A stretch of DNA of 64,000 nt, taken from positions 310,001 through 374,000 of the forward strand of contig JADDMT010000014.1 in NCBI GenBank assembly GCA_021401465.1. Reading direction: 5' to 3'. Below the pieces are notes generated by a model. That model was not told the DNA's origin and did no database searches. It saw only the letters and a program-made list of their open reading frames with translations. A program made the position numbers and the translations under genes. The stretch is from Teratosphaeria epicoccoides (taxonomy: Eukaryota > Ascomycota > Dothideomycetes > Mycosphaerellales > Teratosphaeriaceae). Positions 34,773 to 45,219 of the stretch are shown here, piece by piece (position 1 is the stretch's first letter; each line of letters opens with the position of its first letter).

Positions 34773-35205
34773 ATATGTCAGCATGACTCCTCTCCTGGGA
34801 GCTCTGGGTGTTGAATGTTGTGGCGTGGTTGTGAGGGGGGAACGGGATGGGATGGGTCGGTTATGTTACTGTCGTTTTGGTATGCCATGAATACACATGC
34901 TTGCCATAACTCGTACTGTACATTTTTCTCGCTCTTGTATCATGACGCCACCCATTGCTTTTCCACAAGATGAGAAGAAGCCGAGCCATTCGCAATACAT
35001 CCTGAGAAGCATCAATCAAGTCAAGCATCCAACTCCTCGCTAATGTACTTCAACCGTTGACTCATTCGAAGCAACAAGGCTTGACGCAAGCAACTTGTCG
35101 TCATCCGTCGCCAAGCTGAACATCTGTCGAGACCAGAACATCACTCTCTCACGCCTCCTATTCAGACCACTCATTCGTCCTACATCCAAGCCTCGAGCAG
35201 CGGCA
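34773..35205. other. Intergenic region between convergent genes
   Basis: 3' flanks of the small secreted gene and of the Ser-Pro repeat protein. Nothing else seen. Confidence 0.4.
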
Positions 35206-37809
35206 CTATCCACGCTTCTTCGGCTGCGCCAGCGCCGCAAGTCTCGCCTGCGATATAGTACTGGGCTTCGCACCACTCGACCTCGCACCTCCAGCACTAG
35301 TCTTGCTCTTGGCGTCCCTTCCGCTGCCTCCGCTGCCGAGGGTGGTCTTCGTGCCCTTAGGCTTGACGCCCAGAGTTGGCAATCTCATGCCACTAGGCTT
35401 GCGGGCAGCAGTCTTGTTCTCTTCGATGGACTCAGCCGGGTTGGTCTTGGTTCGCTTGGCAGGACGCTGCCCTGAGGCGTCATCCTGGTCCTCCAGAGCA
35501 GGAGTGTTCTCCTTATCAACCCCGTCATCGGTTGGTGAAGCGGTGTGCGAGTTCTCAAATTCGAACTTGCGCTTCTTGCTGCCTTGTGCGGTTGGAAAAG
35601 TGACGTCTTGAGCAGGCGGAAAAGACGACTCGGCAGAGACTTGGCGGATTGACGGACGCTTAATCGCGGCTGCATCTGGATCAGCATTTGGGGACTGCCC
35701 AAACACAATCACCTGGCCGCCGGCACGGAAAGTGAAATCGCCTGGCGTGATAGTAGTTCGGCGCTTCTGAGGCGAAGGTGACGCAAGTCGAGCATCTAAA
35801 GGGAGCTCAGGGTAGCCAAAGGGCCCTGACGGCTCTCGCATCTGGGTGTCGGAGGCGGCTGCTTCAGGAGGAGACGTAGGCGCAGAGGGGACCTTTTCAG
35901 AAAGCTTGGAGCTACTGGTCGGGCTCTGGCTGGCTTCGTAACGGGCCTTGGTGGAGGACGAGAAGTCAACATGTTTGCGGCTCGAGGCAGCCACTGGAAG
36001 CGCAGACTTTGAAGCAGACTTGCTTCCTTGTTGCTGCGGTGGGGTGGCCATGTGTGTGCCGGCAGCGATTTTGGCCGGATCATCAGAGTACAGACGCTGC
36101 GGAGTGCGCAGGATTGACTTCACAGGCGATGAGCGAAGGAGGTTGAAACGGTCCATGAGGTTGGAACCGAATGACTTGCCTGGGTTGCGCGACTGCGCTT
36201 CTCTCTCCTTTTCCTGTTGATTGTTTGACAGAAGTGCAAATTTCGACGGTGACCTGGCCAGAAGCGGCATATCTGCTAGCTTGGCCTCACCCATCTCAAC
36301 GTCCTTGTTCTTAGCGATGGAGATCTTGAAGGGTGAGCGAGCAAGAAGCGGTGGCTTCGGTGGCCCGTGAGTCTTCGCCTCCTCAGACTCGACTGGCTTC
36401 TTGGAAAAAGAGCCTTTGAGAGGTGAGCGAGCTAGGAGAGGAGCGTGGTAGGCTGCCGGCTCCTGATGACAGTCGGTCCCGTCTGGCATCTTTGCGACAG
36501 ATGCCTTCAATGGCGAACGTGCAAGCAATGGACTGCCTGCCTCCTCGGACACATCGTGCTGTGCCTTGTTCCCGCTAAAGAGTGGTGCTTTTGCTGGCGT
36601 CCGAGCAAGAAGACGGCCGGGCTCTCCGGCATGCTGCAGGCTGGGCTTGGATGGCGATTGGGCCAGAGATGGAGCAGATGATGGTAAGCTGTTGACAGTC
36701 AAGCCGTGCTTGGATGGCGAGCGTGCTAGAGACGGCGCCGGGATCTTGGAGGTATTGACTGCTTTCAAGCTGGCTGCCCGTGCCATTGAAGACTGAGTAG
36801 GCGCGGTAAGATGCGACAGGTTCAAGTAGTTTGTCTTCTGCGGAGTCGAGGCTGGACTGCGATGGCTGTCACTTGATGCCGGGCGAGCCAAAGAGACATC
36901 CTCAGTCTCGTTACGTCTCATGCGCTTGGACGGAGAAGACTGCTCGTCGACCTTGTGTGCAGCCCGCGGACCACTGAGAGCGTGCTTCGAGGGATTGCGC
37001 TGGAGAGGCTGCTTATGCTCGTCCAGCTGGGCCTTCGAAGGGCTCCTTTTGAGTGACTTCGCATCTGGAACCCTCGGGCTGTCTGCTGGTGTTGGTGCAG
37101 ACTTGAGTCGATTTGGGTCTGCGCGAAATGCGGAGGCGTGGTTTGCAATGCTGTCCATCTTCTCGAATTGCGCCATATGCACATTGCTGAATCTACTGCC
37201 CTTGCTCTTTGGGGTCGCAATCTTCCTCGCGATGACGTCCGCACTGTCCCTGGTCTCTTCACCGCTGGCAACCATCTGCACCCTAATGCGAGCAGCTTCC
37301 TCCCTCTTCTCAAGCATCAAATTCTTCGCCTCCGGGCTGAGCTCTAGCGAGTGTTCGCGCCTGAAAGTAAATTGGTAGCTAGGCGACTTGACGTCCTCAG
37401 TCCAGTCACGCGTGCGGGTCGGCGTTTTTTGCAGCGTTGCAATCCGGCTGGCCTGTTTCGGCGGTGCAGTATTTGGTGCCATGGTGGTGAAGCCCAGGTG
37501 ACGTGCCTCGTCCATCGGCTGATGTGTCGTCTGGTGGTGGGCCTGTGGGTGCATCTCCTTGTCTGACGGCTTGATAGGTGTCGTGGCTCTAGGAGTCTCT
37601 TCCACACCTCTGTTGACTCTCTTCGTAGCACGTGTTGGAGTGCCAGATGGCGACTGCGGGAATGAGCCGGGCATCTCATCGCCCTCCTGTAATGATGCGA
37701 GCTTGGCGGCGACAGTGCGCGGAGCTGCAGCGAGCTCATGGGAGAGTGATACCCTCTTTGGAGTTGTAGAATTTCTGTTGCGCAGACGCGCTGATGAGCG
37801 TCTCGCCAT
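35206..37809 (-). CDS. Disordered, nuclear-looking protein with repeated L-A-R-[ST]-P-x-K motifs
   Basis: Not recognised by name. Start at 37809 (MARRSSARLRNRNSTTPKR) preferred over 37845; 867 residues, one exon. The chain is rich in Ser, Pro, Lys and Arg and mostly disordered. A conserved-looking helical block lies at about 140-185 (SPSYQFTFRREHSLELSPEA, then KNLMLEKREEAARIRVQM). The centre (about 250-570) carries around ten short repeats of the form L-x-R-S-P-x-K. A later motif, TTITPGDFTFRAGGQVIVFG, is followed by KKRKFEFEN, a likely nuclear localisation signal. Another basic cluster (RPAKRTKTNP) and a Gly/Ser/Lys tail ending in PKKRG follow. [ST]-P-x-K is the full cyclin-dependent-kinase consensus, so a cell-cycle-phosphorylated chromatin or spindle protein is a reasonable inference but unproven. 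Confidence 0.75.
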   Translation of the reverse strand: MARRSSARLRNRNSTTPKRVSLSHELAAAPRTVAAKLASLQEGDEMPGSFPQSPSGTPTRATKRVNRGVEETPRATTPIKPSDKEMHPQAHHQTTHQPMDEARHLGFTTMAPNTAPPKQASRIATLQKTPTRTRDWTEDVKSPSYQFTFRREHSLELSPEAKNLMLEKREEAARIRVQMVASGEETRDSADVIARKIATPKSKGSRFSNVHMAQFEKMDSIANHASAFRADPNRLKSAPTPADSPRVPDAKSLKRSPSKAQLDEHKQPLQRNPSKHALSGPRAAHKVDEQSSPSKRMRRNETEDVSLARPASSDSHRSPASTPQKTNYLNLSHLTAPTQSSMARAASLKAVNTSKIPAPSLARSPSKHGLTVNSLPSSAPSLAQSPSKPSLQHAGEPGRLLARTPAKAPLFSGNKAQHDVSEEAGSPLLARSPLKASVAKMPDGTDCHQEPAAYHAPLLARSPLKGSFSKKPVESEEAKTHGPPKPPLLARSPFKISIAKNKDVEMGEAKLADMPLLARSPSKFALLSNNQQEKEREAQSRNPGKSFGSNLMDRFNLLRSSPVKSILRTPQRLYSDDPAKIAAGTHMATPPQQQGSKSASKSALPVAASSRKHVDFSSSTKARYEASQSPTSSSKLSEKVPSAPTSPPEAAASDTQMREPSGPFGYPELPLDARLASPSPQKRRTTITPGDFTFRAGGQVIVFGQSPNADPDAAAIKRPSIRQVSAESSFPPAQDVTFPTAQGSKKRKFEFENSHTASPTDDGVDKENTPALEDQDDASGQRPAKRTKTNPAESIEENKTAARKPSGMRLPTLGVKPKGTKTTLGSGGSGRDAKSKTSAGGARSSGAKPSTISQARLAALAQPKKRG
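36109..37053 (-). repeat. About ten dispersed L-x-R-[ST]-P-x-K protein motifs
   Basis: In order: LKRSPSK, LQRNPSK, LARSPSK, LAQSPSK, LARTPAK, LARSPLK, LARSPLK, LARSPFK, LARSPSK and LRSSPVK, spaced by about 16 to 90 residues. Two have lost the full phospho-site (RNPSK lacks S/T before Pro, AQSPSK lacks Arg). Spacers are unrelated, so the motif rather than a longer unit is maintained. Confidence 0.8.
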
Positions 37810-38169
37810 GGCGGCCCGCGGTGCGTGTGGCCACGATAGAGTCAAAGCTGATCTCTAGCAAGCGATGGCTGTATATCGACCTGGATATCGCACGCGCGAG
37901 TCAGTGGCCTCAATCCAGGAGTTTGCATGTCCCGACGGAAGTTGCAGACGATGATGTGTTTTGCGGCTGTTGTCGTGGGCGACGACGCATGACTCATGAA
38001 GAGCGACACATGTGGCCACCTTGCGAGGTGCATCAGAAACAGCAACAGCGTTTTGAACACCTCTTTCATCATGTTTGATAAACTCACACTCCTTTGAACA
38101 CGCCAAGCACGGAAAGGCTCAATAGTAAATAATCGACAGCGAAAATCATTTCATTCCTTGGCCCTTACC
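37810..38169. other. Divergent promoter region
   Basis: Between the start of the repeat protein (minus) and HUT1 (plus). No gene recognised. Confidence 0.4.
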
Positions 38170-39487
38170 ATGCCGCCGCGGATGACGAACGGCGACATCC
38201 GCCATCGAGTGGCGGACGTCAAAGATCCAGGTCAAGCACATGGAGCGATATTGGCAGGGAAGAACAACATGGCTCTCAAAAACGACGTAGAAGCAAGCCA
38301 GTCCGCAAATTCTCTCAATCTGCTCATCTGCGTAGGAGGAATCTACGCCTCCTTGCAATCCTCCCTGCTCATCCCGCATCCCGTGTGCTGACGCTAACGG
38401 TGGTATAGCTTAACATGGGGTGTCCTCCAAGAACGCATTACAACCACCAACTATGGCACTGAATCACAAAAGGAAGTCTTCAAGTACCCCGTCGTAATGA
38501 ACACAGTGCAGTCAGCATTCGCAGCCTTACTCGGCTACATCTACGTCCTAGCAACTCGCAAAGGATCGAATGATCTACCAATCTATCCGTCGAAGAAGAT
38601 CGTCTGGCCACTCGCGCTCGTTGCCGTCGTCTCGGCTTTGAGCTCACCATTCGGGTATGCGAGTCTTCAGCATGTCGATTACATTACTTTCATCCTTGCG
38701 AAGTCCTGCAAACTGTTACCAGTGATGTTCCTGCACGTCACTCTGTACCAGAAAAAATACCCGTTCTACAAGTATGCAGTCGTTGCGCTGGTGACGGCTG
38801 GCGTAGCGATCTTTACGTTGCATCAATCTGCTGGATCGAAATCGAGGTCCAAGAAGGGCGCATCTGGCAACTCGGCGTATGGCTTGCTACTCTTAAGCAT
38901 CAATCTCCTATTTGACGGCTTGACGAACTCGACGCAAGATGATATATATGCGAAATTTCGGCCGTATAGTGGAAAGCAGATGATGTGCGCACTGAATATG
39001 ATGTCAACGGCAATCACGACGGTATATCTGCTGCTGAGTCCTTACCTCGCCCAGACGGGTCTAGGACATTATGCCGGCATGGACTTGACCAAAGGTGCTG
39101 GAGAGCTTCAAGACGCGCTGGCGTTCATTCAGAGGCATCCAGCTGTCGGGTGGGATATCCTAGGCTTTGCGGCTTGCGGCGCGATGGGTCAGGTGTTCAT
39201 TTGTGAGTTTCCGCATGCTGTCCGAATCCATGACTCCTTCATTCTGACGATGAGTAGTCATGACACTTTCGATCTTTGGGTCGCTACTCCTGGTCACCGT
39301 GACCGTGACCAGGAAAATGCTGACGATGATCATTTCGGTGCTGTGGTTTGGCCATCAGCTTACTAGCATGCAATGGTTAGGGGTTGGACTGGTATTTGGA
39401 GGTATAGGAATCGAAGCGCAATTGAGCAAGCAAGAGAAGTTGGCAAAGGAGAAGGCACAGAGGCAGGCTGCTGCGAAGCAATCTTAA
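38170..39487 (+). CDS. hut1: UDP-galactose transporter homologue HUT1 (ER nucleotide-sugar transporter)
   Basis: ER membrane carrier of the UAA/SLC35B1 family. Exons 38170-38354, 38409-39202 and 39258-39487 give 402 residues with closed phases. The first junction restores GIYASFLTWGVLQERITTTN, the family signature, but only with a GC donor (TT|GCAATC) and a good branch (CGCTAACGG) before TATAG. The second intron is GTGAGT...GAGTAG and restores GQVFIFMTLSIFGSLLLVT. About ten membrane helices are visible, including LALVAVVSALSSPFGYASLQ, YAVVALVTAGVAIFTL and LLLLSINLLFDGLTNSTQDD. The stretch DYITFILAKSCKLLPVM is a conserved transport motif. The C-terminus is Lys-rich (KLAKEKAQRQAAAKQS), compatible with ER retrieval. 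A second ATG at 38182 (MTNGD) is an alternative start. Confidence 0.92.
38355..38408 (+). other. Non-canonical GC-AG intron in hut1
   Basis: 54 bases beginning GCAATC and ending GGTATAG, with a CTAAC branch point about 12 bases before the acceptor. Removing exactly this stretch gives the conserved peptide YASFLTWGV; no GT donor nearby does so. Confidence 0.65.
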
Positions 39488-40196
39488 ATGCATGTTCTAG
39501 GAAGGCTCACCTTTTCCCACCGACGGTATATATCAAAAAGGTAAAGCAACAGCCTCATCAACGCTCTCGATTCGACGGACTTCACGTCGACCAGTTGGCT
39601 GTCACATCGCCGCGCAATTGCTATCAGTACCAACCATGGATGCGCAGCATCACAGAAAGATCTGACACAGACTTGTACATCTTAACATAACGGCTGCGTC
39701 ATCCAGTATGTCAACGTAGAGAAAGTAGAAGGTGTCTTTTGGGGGCCTCTGGCGACGTTGGGATGTGCAGGTGAGGAAGTGTATCTTCAACTCTCTTCTA
39801 GGTGATTCAAAGCATCCCAGTAGGTCCACACCATGGACTTCTCAAGATTATAGAGGACGTGCCTTCCGGACCCAGGTTGTAGAAAAAAATATACCGTCCA
39901 GCGCTGTGATTGGCTCGTTTGCGACCATGCTTGGACCAGTGATAGGCGCGCGCGCGCTCGAGAAATTACTTCTCTGCAAACGCTCCATCCATTTCAATCT
40001 TGACATTTCGACTCTTTTGGCATTTCCAATCTGATTCTTTGCCCGATTTGCTTCTGCCGGAAACATCAGCCTCTCGAGAAGCAGCATCGAGGACAGCATC
40101 AAGCGGGAAGCTTCGCTCCGACCATCCCTGTGGCCCCCCTTGAGCGGATGTTGCCCATTCTGACCACCCAGCACAAGACTTGGTGAGCGAGGCATT
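39488..40196. other. Intergenic region upstream of the CCCH gene
   Basis: Contains a CCAAT box on the minus strand (GATTGG, near 39909) and a short CG dinucleotide run (about 39946-39957). No gene recognised. Confidence 0.4.
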
Positions 40197-41829
40197 ATGA
40201 ACGGTCGTCTCGATCCTTCGTCCTATGTGGAGCGCCTAGAAGCATTTCGCAAGTCTGATGCCGAGCGAGATGCACTAGTTGGAGAGATTATCAAAAAGTA
40301 CGAGGAACTTAAGGTCAAGTATGACGAGAAATGTGACGACTACACCAATGAGGTGGAAGGCAGACGTTTGTGGCAAGTGAAGGCTAAGGAGGCCGAGAAG
40401 GCTCTAACAGAGCATAGACATGTTTCGGTATGTCACAAGGGACTTTCGACGTTGGGGAGATGCGGCTTACAAGTGTTCTAGGGCTCCAGCAACTTTGCGC
40501 TGTGTCTGCTCGATGGCGATGGTGCTGTCTTCGCGGACTATCTTTATGCCGTGAGCACAGATGGAGGCGCTGAGGCCGCACATGCTCTCCACGCCGAACT
40601 TAGGAAGCAGCTCAAAGAGACCTATCCAGACCAGAACGTGGCGGACTGGTCCATTGTGGTTCAAGTCATCCTCAACGTACAAGGCTTGGGCACAAAGCTA
40701 CAAAGCTGTCAGATCATCAACCATCCCAACGATCTAGTTGCGTTTGGGAGGGCATTTGGTCTTGCTCAACCGCTCTTCAGCTTTATCGATGTAGGCAGCG
40801 GGAAGGAGAGAGCTGACCATAAGCTCCGGGAGACACTACGACTGTTCTTACCGAACGCGCAATGTAAACACGTCTTCTTTGGTCCGTGTCACGACAATGG
40901 CTACCTGCCAGTCCTCGAGTCGTACAGAAGAGATAGCGCCATCGCCTCTAGAATCACGCTCATCGAGACCACCCCGGCCGAGCCTGGCTTCAAGAATTTA
41001 GGCCTGAAAGCCATCCGCGTTCCCCAAGTCTTCCGGACTCTGAGCCTTCCCAACAAAGTCATCGGAGTAACATCTCCGTTAGCTGTGCGTACAAACTCAA
41101 CTCTTATGGCTAGCAATAGCACATCCTTCCCGCCCACGGCGCCTCTTGCGCCAACGAAGACCACGAGTCCGAGCCCGGCGCCATCTCCCGGCAGCCACAC
41201 CAACGACACTAGCTCCTGGGCGGCCGTTGGAAAGACTGGCGCAAACACCGGGAAGAGTATCAACGTAGCTAGCAAGAAAACTGCACCACGCAAATACCTC
41301 TTGACAAACGTCGACGACGACCGTCTCGACGAGCGATTGCCGGAGACGGACAACAGAGCTCAGGCGCGCTTTGATGAGAAGACCAAGGCCGGCGGTAACT
41401 TGTGCAACAACTATCACCTTCACGGCCGTTGTCCCACCGGCGAAGAGTACTGCGATTATGTAAGTAAATTGGCCTCAAAACCTTGATGTGAACCAGCTCA
41501 AATTCTGACTACCCTGCACTAGATCCATGGCGAACGCTTGACCGGCGGCGAGTTATTGGTGCTGAAGCACAAGGCAAGGAGTCTATTCTGCCCGAACAAG
41601 TGGAATTGCCGAGACGTCAATTGTGCGTTGGGACACCATTGCAAGTTTGGAAAGAGCTGTTATCTGGATTGGTGTCGGTTCCGGGACACGCATGAGCAGG
41701 ATATGGTTAGTACGTTATCTCTGTGTTGCCTGCGCATTACTGACTTGGAGGTTATAGGAGCCGGCGAAGAGAATTTTCGAGGACGGCAGTGAGGAGTATT
41801 TGCCATCGTACCTGGCGAAGTTGAAATAG
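40197..41829 (+). CDS. CCCH zinc-finger protein with coiled-coil N-terminus
   Basis: Likely RNA-binding protein. Four exons (40197-40427, 40482-41459, 41523-41705, 41758-41829); introns of 54, 63 and 52 nt all have GTATGT-, GTAAGT- or GTTAGT-type donors and TAG acceptors, and every junction is phase 0, giving 487 residues. Residues 20-80 form a coiled coil (DALVGEIIKKYEELKVKYDE). Residues 78-250 are a conserved fungal domain preceding the fingers (NFALCLLDGDGAVFADYLYA, GLAQPLFSFIDVGSGKERAD, CKHVFFGPCHDNGYLPVLES). A Ser/Thr/Pro-rich linker follows. The first finger is C-x8-C-x6-C-x3-H and is split by intron 2 between Cys 3 and His. Two further Cys/His clusters follow (CPNKWNCRDVNCALGHHC, CYLDWCRFRDTH). 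Targets are unknown. Confidence 0.88.
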
Positions 41830-42420
41830 TCGGGCGACGCCGGCTGCTGAGCATGACGACAGTACCAAAGCCTCTGGATGGTGGGAAGGCCGGAAGTAGA
41901 CTGCCGGACTAATGTTACTTAATATCATTATTGACCAAGCATAAGGGGCATGATGGGCAGAGCATATTCATCACAGGTTGGCTTGTGGAATCAGTTGCTC
42001 GATGAACGGCTCTCACACTTGACCAACACTTTGCTAAGGTGCTAAAATCGACTTAACATTGCTTCGACTGACATCCTCCTGGCAACTACGACAACGATCG
42101 CACCTGCAATTCAGTTCCTGCTGCTCCTTCGACTCTTCGTGCTTATCGGCTCCGCCAGGCCAAGATTAGTCGACCATGCAGAGCCATCAAATTCACCCCA
42201 GATCTCATCGGACTGGTACCTGCAGACACAAATGTCCGTGGGTGCGTCCATCTGACAGAATTCTGCGGATACTCCTACAGCATTTCGGCTTCCTCATCCT
42301 CTTTCAAAGCATGAATGCAAACTGCATGCTCGACGCTGATCCCGACTACAGGCTTTGGGCTCCGATCGCTCTACCATCGGAGAGTTACGGTGTCGCACTT
42401 ACACCAAACGCGCTTGACAG
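41830..42420. other. Intergenic or unresolved 5' part of a gene
   Basis: A frame from ATG 42176 (MQSHQIHPRSHRTGTCRHKC) and alternative frames such as GLVPADTNVRGCVHLTEFCG overlap; none could be joined with confidence to the exon that follows. Confidence 0.25.
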
Positions 42421-42553
42421 TTAAAGGGACCGAGGGTTGTTGCGCTGATAATGCTTCGTATTGCGCACGGGAAGCAGATGTGGCGCTGAGGAGGCTGACG
42501 GGGCTGGAGCCGCCAGAGTTGATGAGGCTGTTTACGGATCTTGACGACATGAG
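42421..42553 (+). CDS. Putative internal exon of an unrecognised gene
   Basis: Bounded by an acceptor-like GCTTGACAG and a consensus donor GAG|GTAAGT at 42554. The open frame is protein-like: KGTEGCCADNASYCAREADV then ALRRLTGLEPPELMRLFTDL. It ends in codon phase 2; a possible continuation after the AG at about 42603 reads SYLRSLRQACGWLELGC and a stop. The upstream part is unresolved. Confidence 0.25.
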
Positions 42554-43893
42554 GTAAGTGTGTGTCTAGTAGATAGATTGGAGATGAGGCTGTGGTACGT
42601 GGAGTTATCTACGAAGTCTTCGGCAAGCGTGCGGTTGGCTGGAGCTTGGTTGTAGCTAGTGACGAGGATGCGAAATCTTGCCAGTGTCGTTCCGTCGGCT
42701 TCGCTGAGGCGGCCGTGGTGGGATTATCCTGACCAGGATGTATGGGTCCGGGGAAGGAGGGAGCAGGCAGTGGTGAGAAGGGTAGGTGCTTGGACGTTGC
42801 GCATGATGGCGAGCTCTGATTTGGGATGAGGATGACTATAGGGCATTGCGGGGACTTCTGATGCGCAGCGCTCTGCGCACCGCTACTGAGCATCAATAGC
42901 TCTGCGATGATATCTTGTATCTGGACGTGTCAGTGGCGTTGAGTGACATTCCAATGGCGGGTATCGCTTGTGAGCTAGATTATGTCTCGGGCCTGAGAAG
43001 GCCGAATATTTGAGCGAGTGGATACATTCTAGACGTCTGGCCAATAATGCACAAGATTCAACGCCACGTCGACCGCGCAGTGCTGCAAATGCTGCGCGTA
43101 GGGCTGGCGAAGAGTGCGGGCATTTGGTGGAGGAAGGAGAAGGTTCAAAGAGTGTGTGTGCCTCTCTACGGAGCCGGGTGGCCATGTGCTTCTGCGGAGC
43201 CTTACCCGGATGCAAGCAGATTGCAGTTCGTCCAGTAATGAATATGCAGGGTGCAACGGTCGAGCAGGTACCGTGGCTTGTATGCACCGAGATCTGCGCA
43301 CCACGTCGTCCATTGTCCGCGACAAAGTCAGATCCGTCCGTCCATCGAAGGAGGGTCAGGAAATCGATCTTCCAGGTTTGATTGTACAAGTCTCCGATGC
43401 TTGCTGTGGTGTCACAGACGCAGCTTGAACAGATCCGAAGACTGTCGAGCTTAGACAGCCGCTTTGAAACAGTGACAAAGTCTGCGTATGAAGCAATGCT
43501 GTTCTATGCTCTGGCCCGCTGAATGAGCAAGATATGCTAAGGCAGTTCTTGATGCGAAAGCGTATGCCCCAACGCTGAGCCGCCTACCATGACTCTCGTG
43601 GACTGGAGCGAGACCGAAATGCGAGCGAATGCCGGCAGCTGGAGTGGGGCCTGCGATGTTGAAATCGACGTATGGCCTACATGTTTGGTATTTGGCAAAC
43701 TCCAGGTGAAGTCTTCTCAGAGGGGATCTATGAATCCACTTTAGCTTTTCTAATGGACTTTGACGTCACGAAACTATTGTGGGGCTATTGCCTGAGAGGC
43801 GTGCAATGGGTTTCGATGCAGATTGTCTTTGACATAGCACTCAAACATACCTTAGCACTTCGATCATTCCCAGCAGGCCAATAACCGGACACC
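42554..43893. other. Intergenic region before the GST gene
   Basis: About 1.3 kb. Long overlapping frames on both strands (for example minus 42883-43389) have random-looking composition. The right end is the GST promoter with a CRE site, listed separately. Confidence 0.35.
43761..43768. promoter_or_regulatory. CRE palindrome TGACGTCA in the GST promoter
   Basis: A perfect eight-base CRE about 125 bases upstream of the GST start codon. Atf1/AtfA-type bZIP factors, which act downstream of the stress MAP kinase in fungi, bind this palindrome. Distance and gene function fit; binding is inferred. Confidence 0.55.
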
Positions 43894-44826
43894 ATGTCTT
43901 CCGAAAGCGATATCCACCTCCTGACCACGCAGACACCGAACGGGATCAAGATTTCGATCACGCTGGAGGAGTTGGGGTAGGTACTTCTGATACTATCATA
44001 CTCAAGACCATTGGTTGACCTTCGTGAAGTCTTCCCTACAAGTTTACCAAGATCGATATCAGCAAGAACACACAAAAGGAGCAGTGGTTCCTCGACATCA
44101 ACCCTAATGGCAGGATCCCGGCCTTGACAGACAAGTTCACCGATGGCAAAACCATCCGCGTTTTCGAAAGCGGAAGCATTATGGAATATCTTGTCGACAG
44201 ATATGACAAAGACCACAAGATTTCTTTCCCACGAGGGAGCCGCGAACATGTCGAGGTGAGGCGCATCACCGATATGGCGACGAGTGGCGAATTTGTGTCT
44301 GAAGATGGTTCCAGATGATTTCCTGGCTCTTCTTCATGAACAGCGGCGTTGGTCCCATGCAAGGGCAGTCGAACCACTTCACTCGCTATGCACCTGAAGA
44401 CATTCCTTATGGCATCAACCGCTACCAAAACGAGACACGCCGCCTTTACGGCGTTCTCAACAAGCACCTCAAGGATTCTGATTCGGACTACCTTGTCGGT
44501 AACAAGTGCACGATCGCTGATATAGCTCACTGGGGCTGGATCTCTGCGGCCGGGTGGGCCGGCGTCGATATCGAGGAGTTCCCGGAGTTGAAGAAGTGGG
44601 AGGACAAGATGTGGGCGCGCGTAAGTGATGAACCATCCGGCATGTCCACTTGCAAGATAATCCTGTAGCTGACGAGCCATATTAGCCTGCTGTCCAGAAG
44701 GGCGCGAATGTGCCGGATCCGTACAAGATGAAGGAATTGTTGGCGGATAAGGAGCAGATGGAGAGGTATGCCGCGGAGAGCAAGAAGTGGATTCAGCAGG
44801 GTATGAAGGAAGATGCTAAGAAATAG
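43894..44826 (+). CDS. Glutathione S-transferase (Ure2-like/nu class)
   Basis: Cytosolic GST conjugating glutathione to electrophiles or reducing peroxides. Exons 43894-43976, 44030-44255, 44315-44620 and 44686-44826; introns of 53, 59 and 65 nt with phases closing to 251 residues. The N-terminal thioredoxin-like domain reads LLTTQTPNGIKISITLEELG, joined over the first intron to LPYKFTKIDISKNTQKEQWF. The glutathione-binding NPNGRIPALTD and FESGSIMEYLVDRYD follow. The C-terminal helical domain has GPMGQ-type text (GPMQGQSNHFTRYAPED), YLVGNKCTIADIAHWGWISA and WEDKMWAR. The N-P-N-G-R-I-P and E-S-G signatures are those of the fungal Ure2-like group. A CRE lies in the promoter, consistent with stress induction. 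Confidence 0.92.
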
Positions 44827-45219
44827 ATGGGACGTTTTCGGCAATATGGGTATGATACCAGAAGTTGCCTGCCAGCCTCTTGTCGTCCGATCCGGTCACG
44901 TCTGTACAGCCGACCCTCGAAAAGTCAGCGCTCACCCGCCATAGCGTCATACCAGCTTCGGAGGCAGCGGATCGCGCTGGGCACTAAAGAAGCATCTTGG
45001 CGCAGGACGACCCGCAAGATCTACTCAACCTATCCTGTAGCTACGTGGGCTGAACGAGCCGCGTATGGTCATCCATGTGAGCGCAGATGACCTTGTCTGC
45101 CGTGAAAGGCTCCCATTATTGATCAGGAACGCTGTCTGGACTGTCTTGACTCGCCATGACATAATGGGCACATGGCATTGCTTGAAGTATGATGTACTCT
45201 GCCGCGAGCGAAGCTGGCG
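44827..45219. other. Intergenic region, nothing recognised
   Basis: Between the GST 3' end and the 3' end of the HET relic. Residual sequence downstream of the HET pseudogene has no readable motif. Confidence 0.35.

Noticed and set aside
42883..43389. 168-codon minus frame
   Set aside because: No conserved pattern, overlaps several open frames on the other strand.
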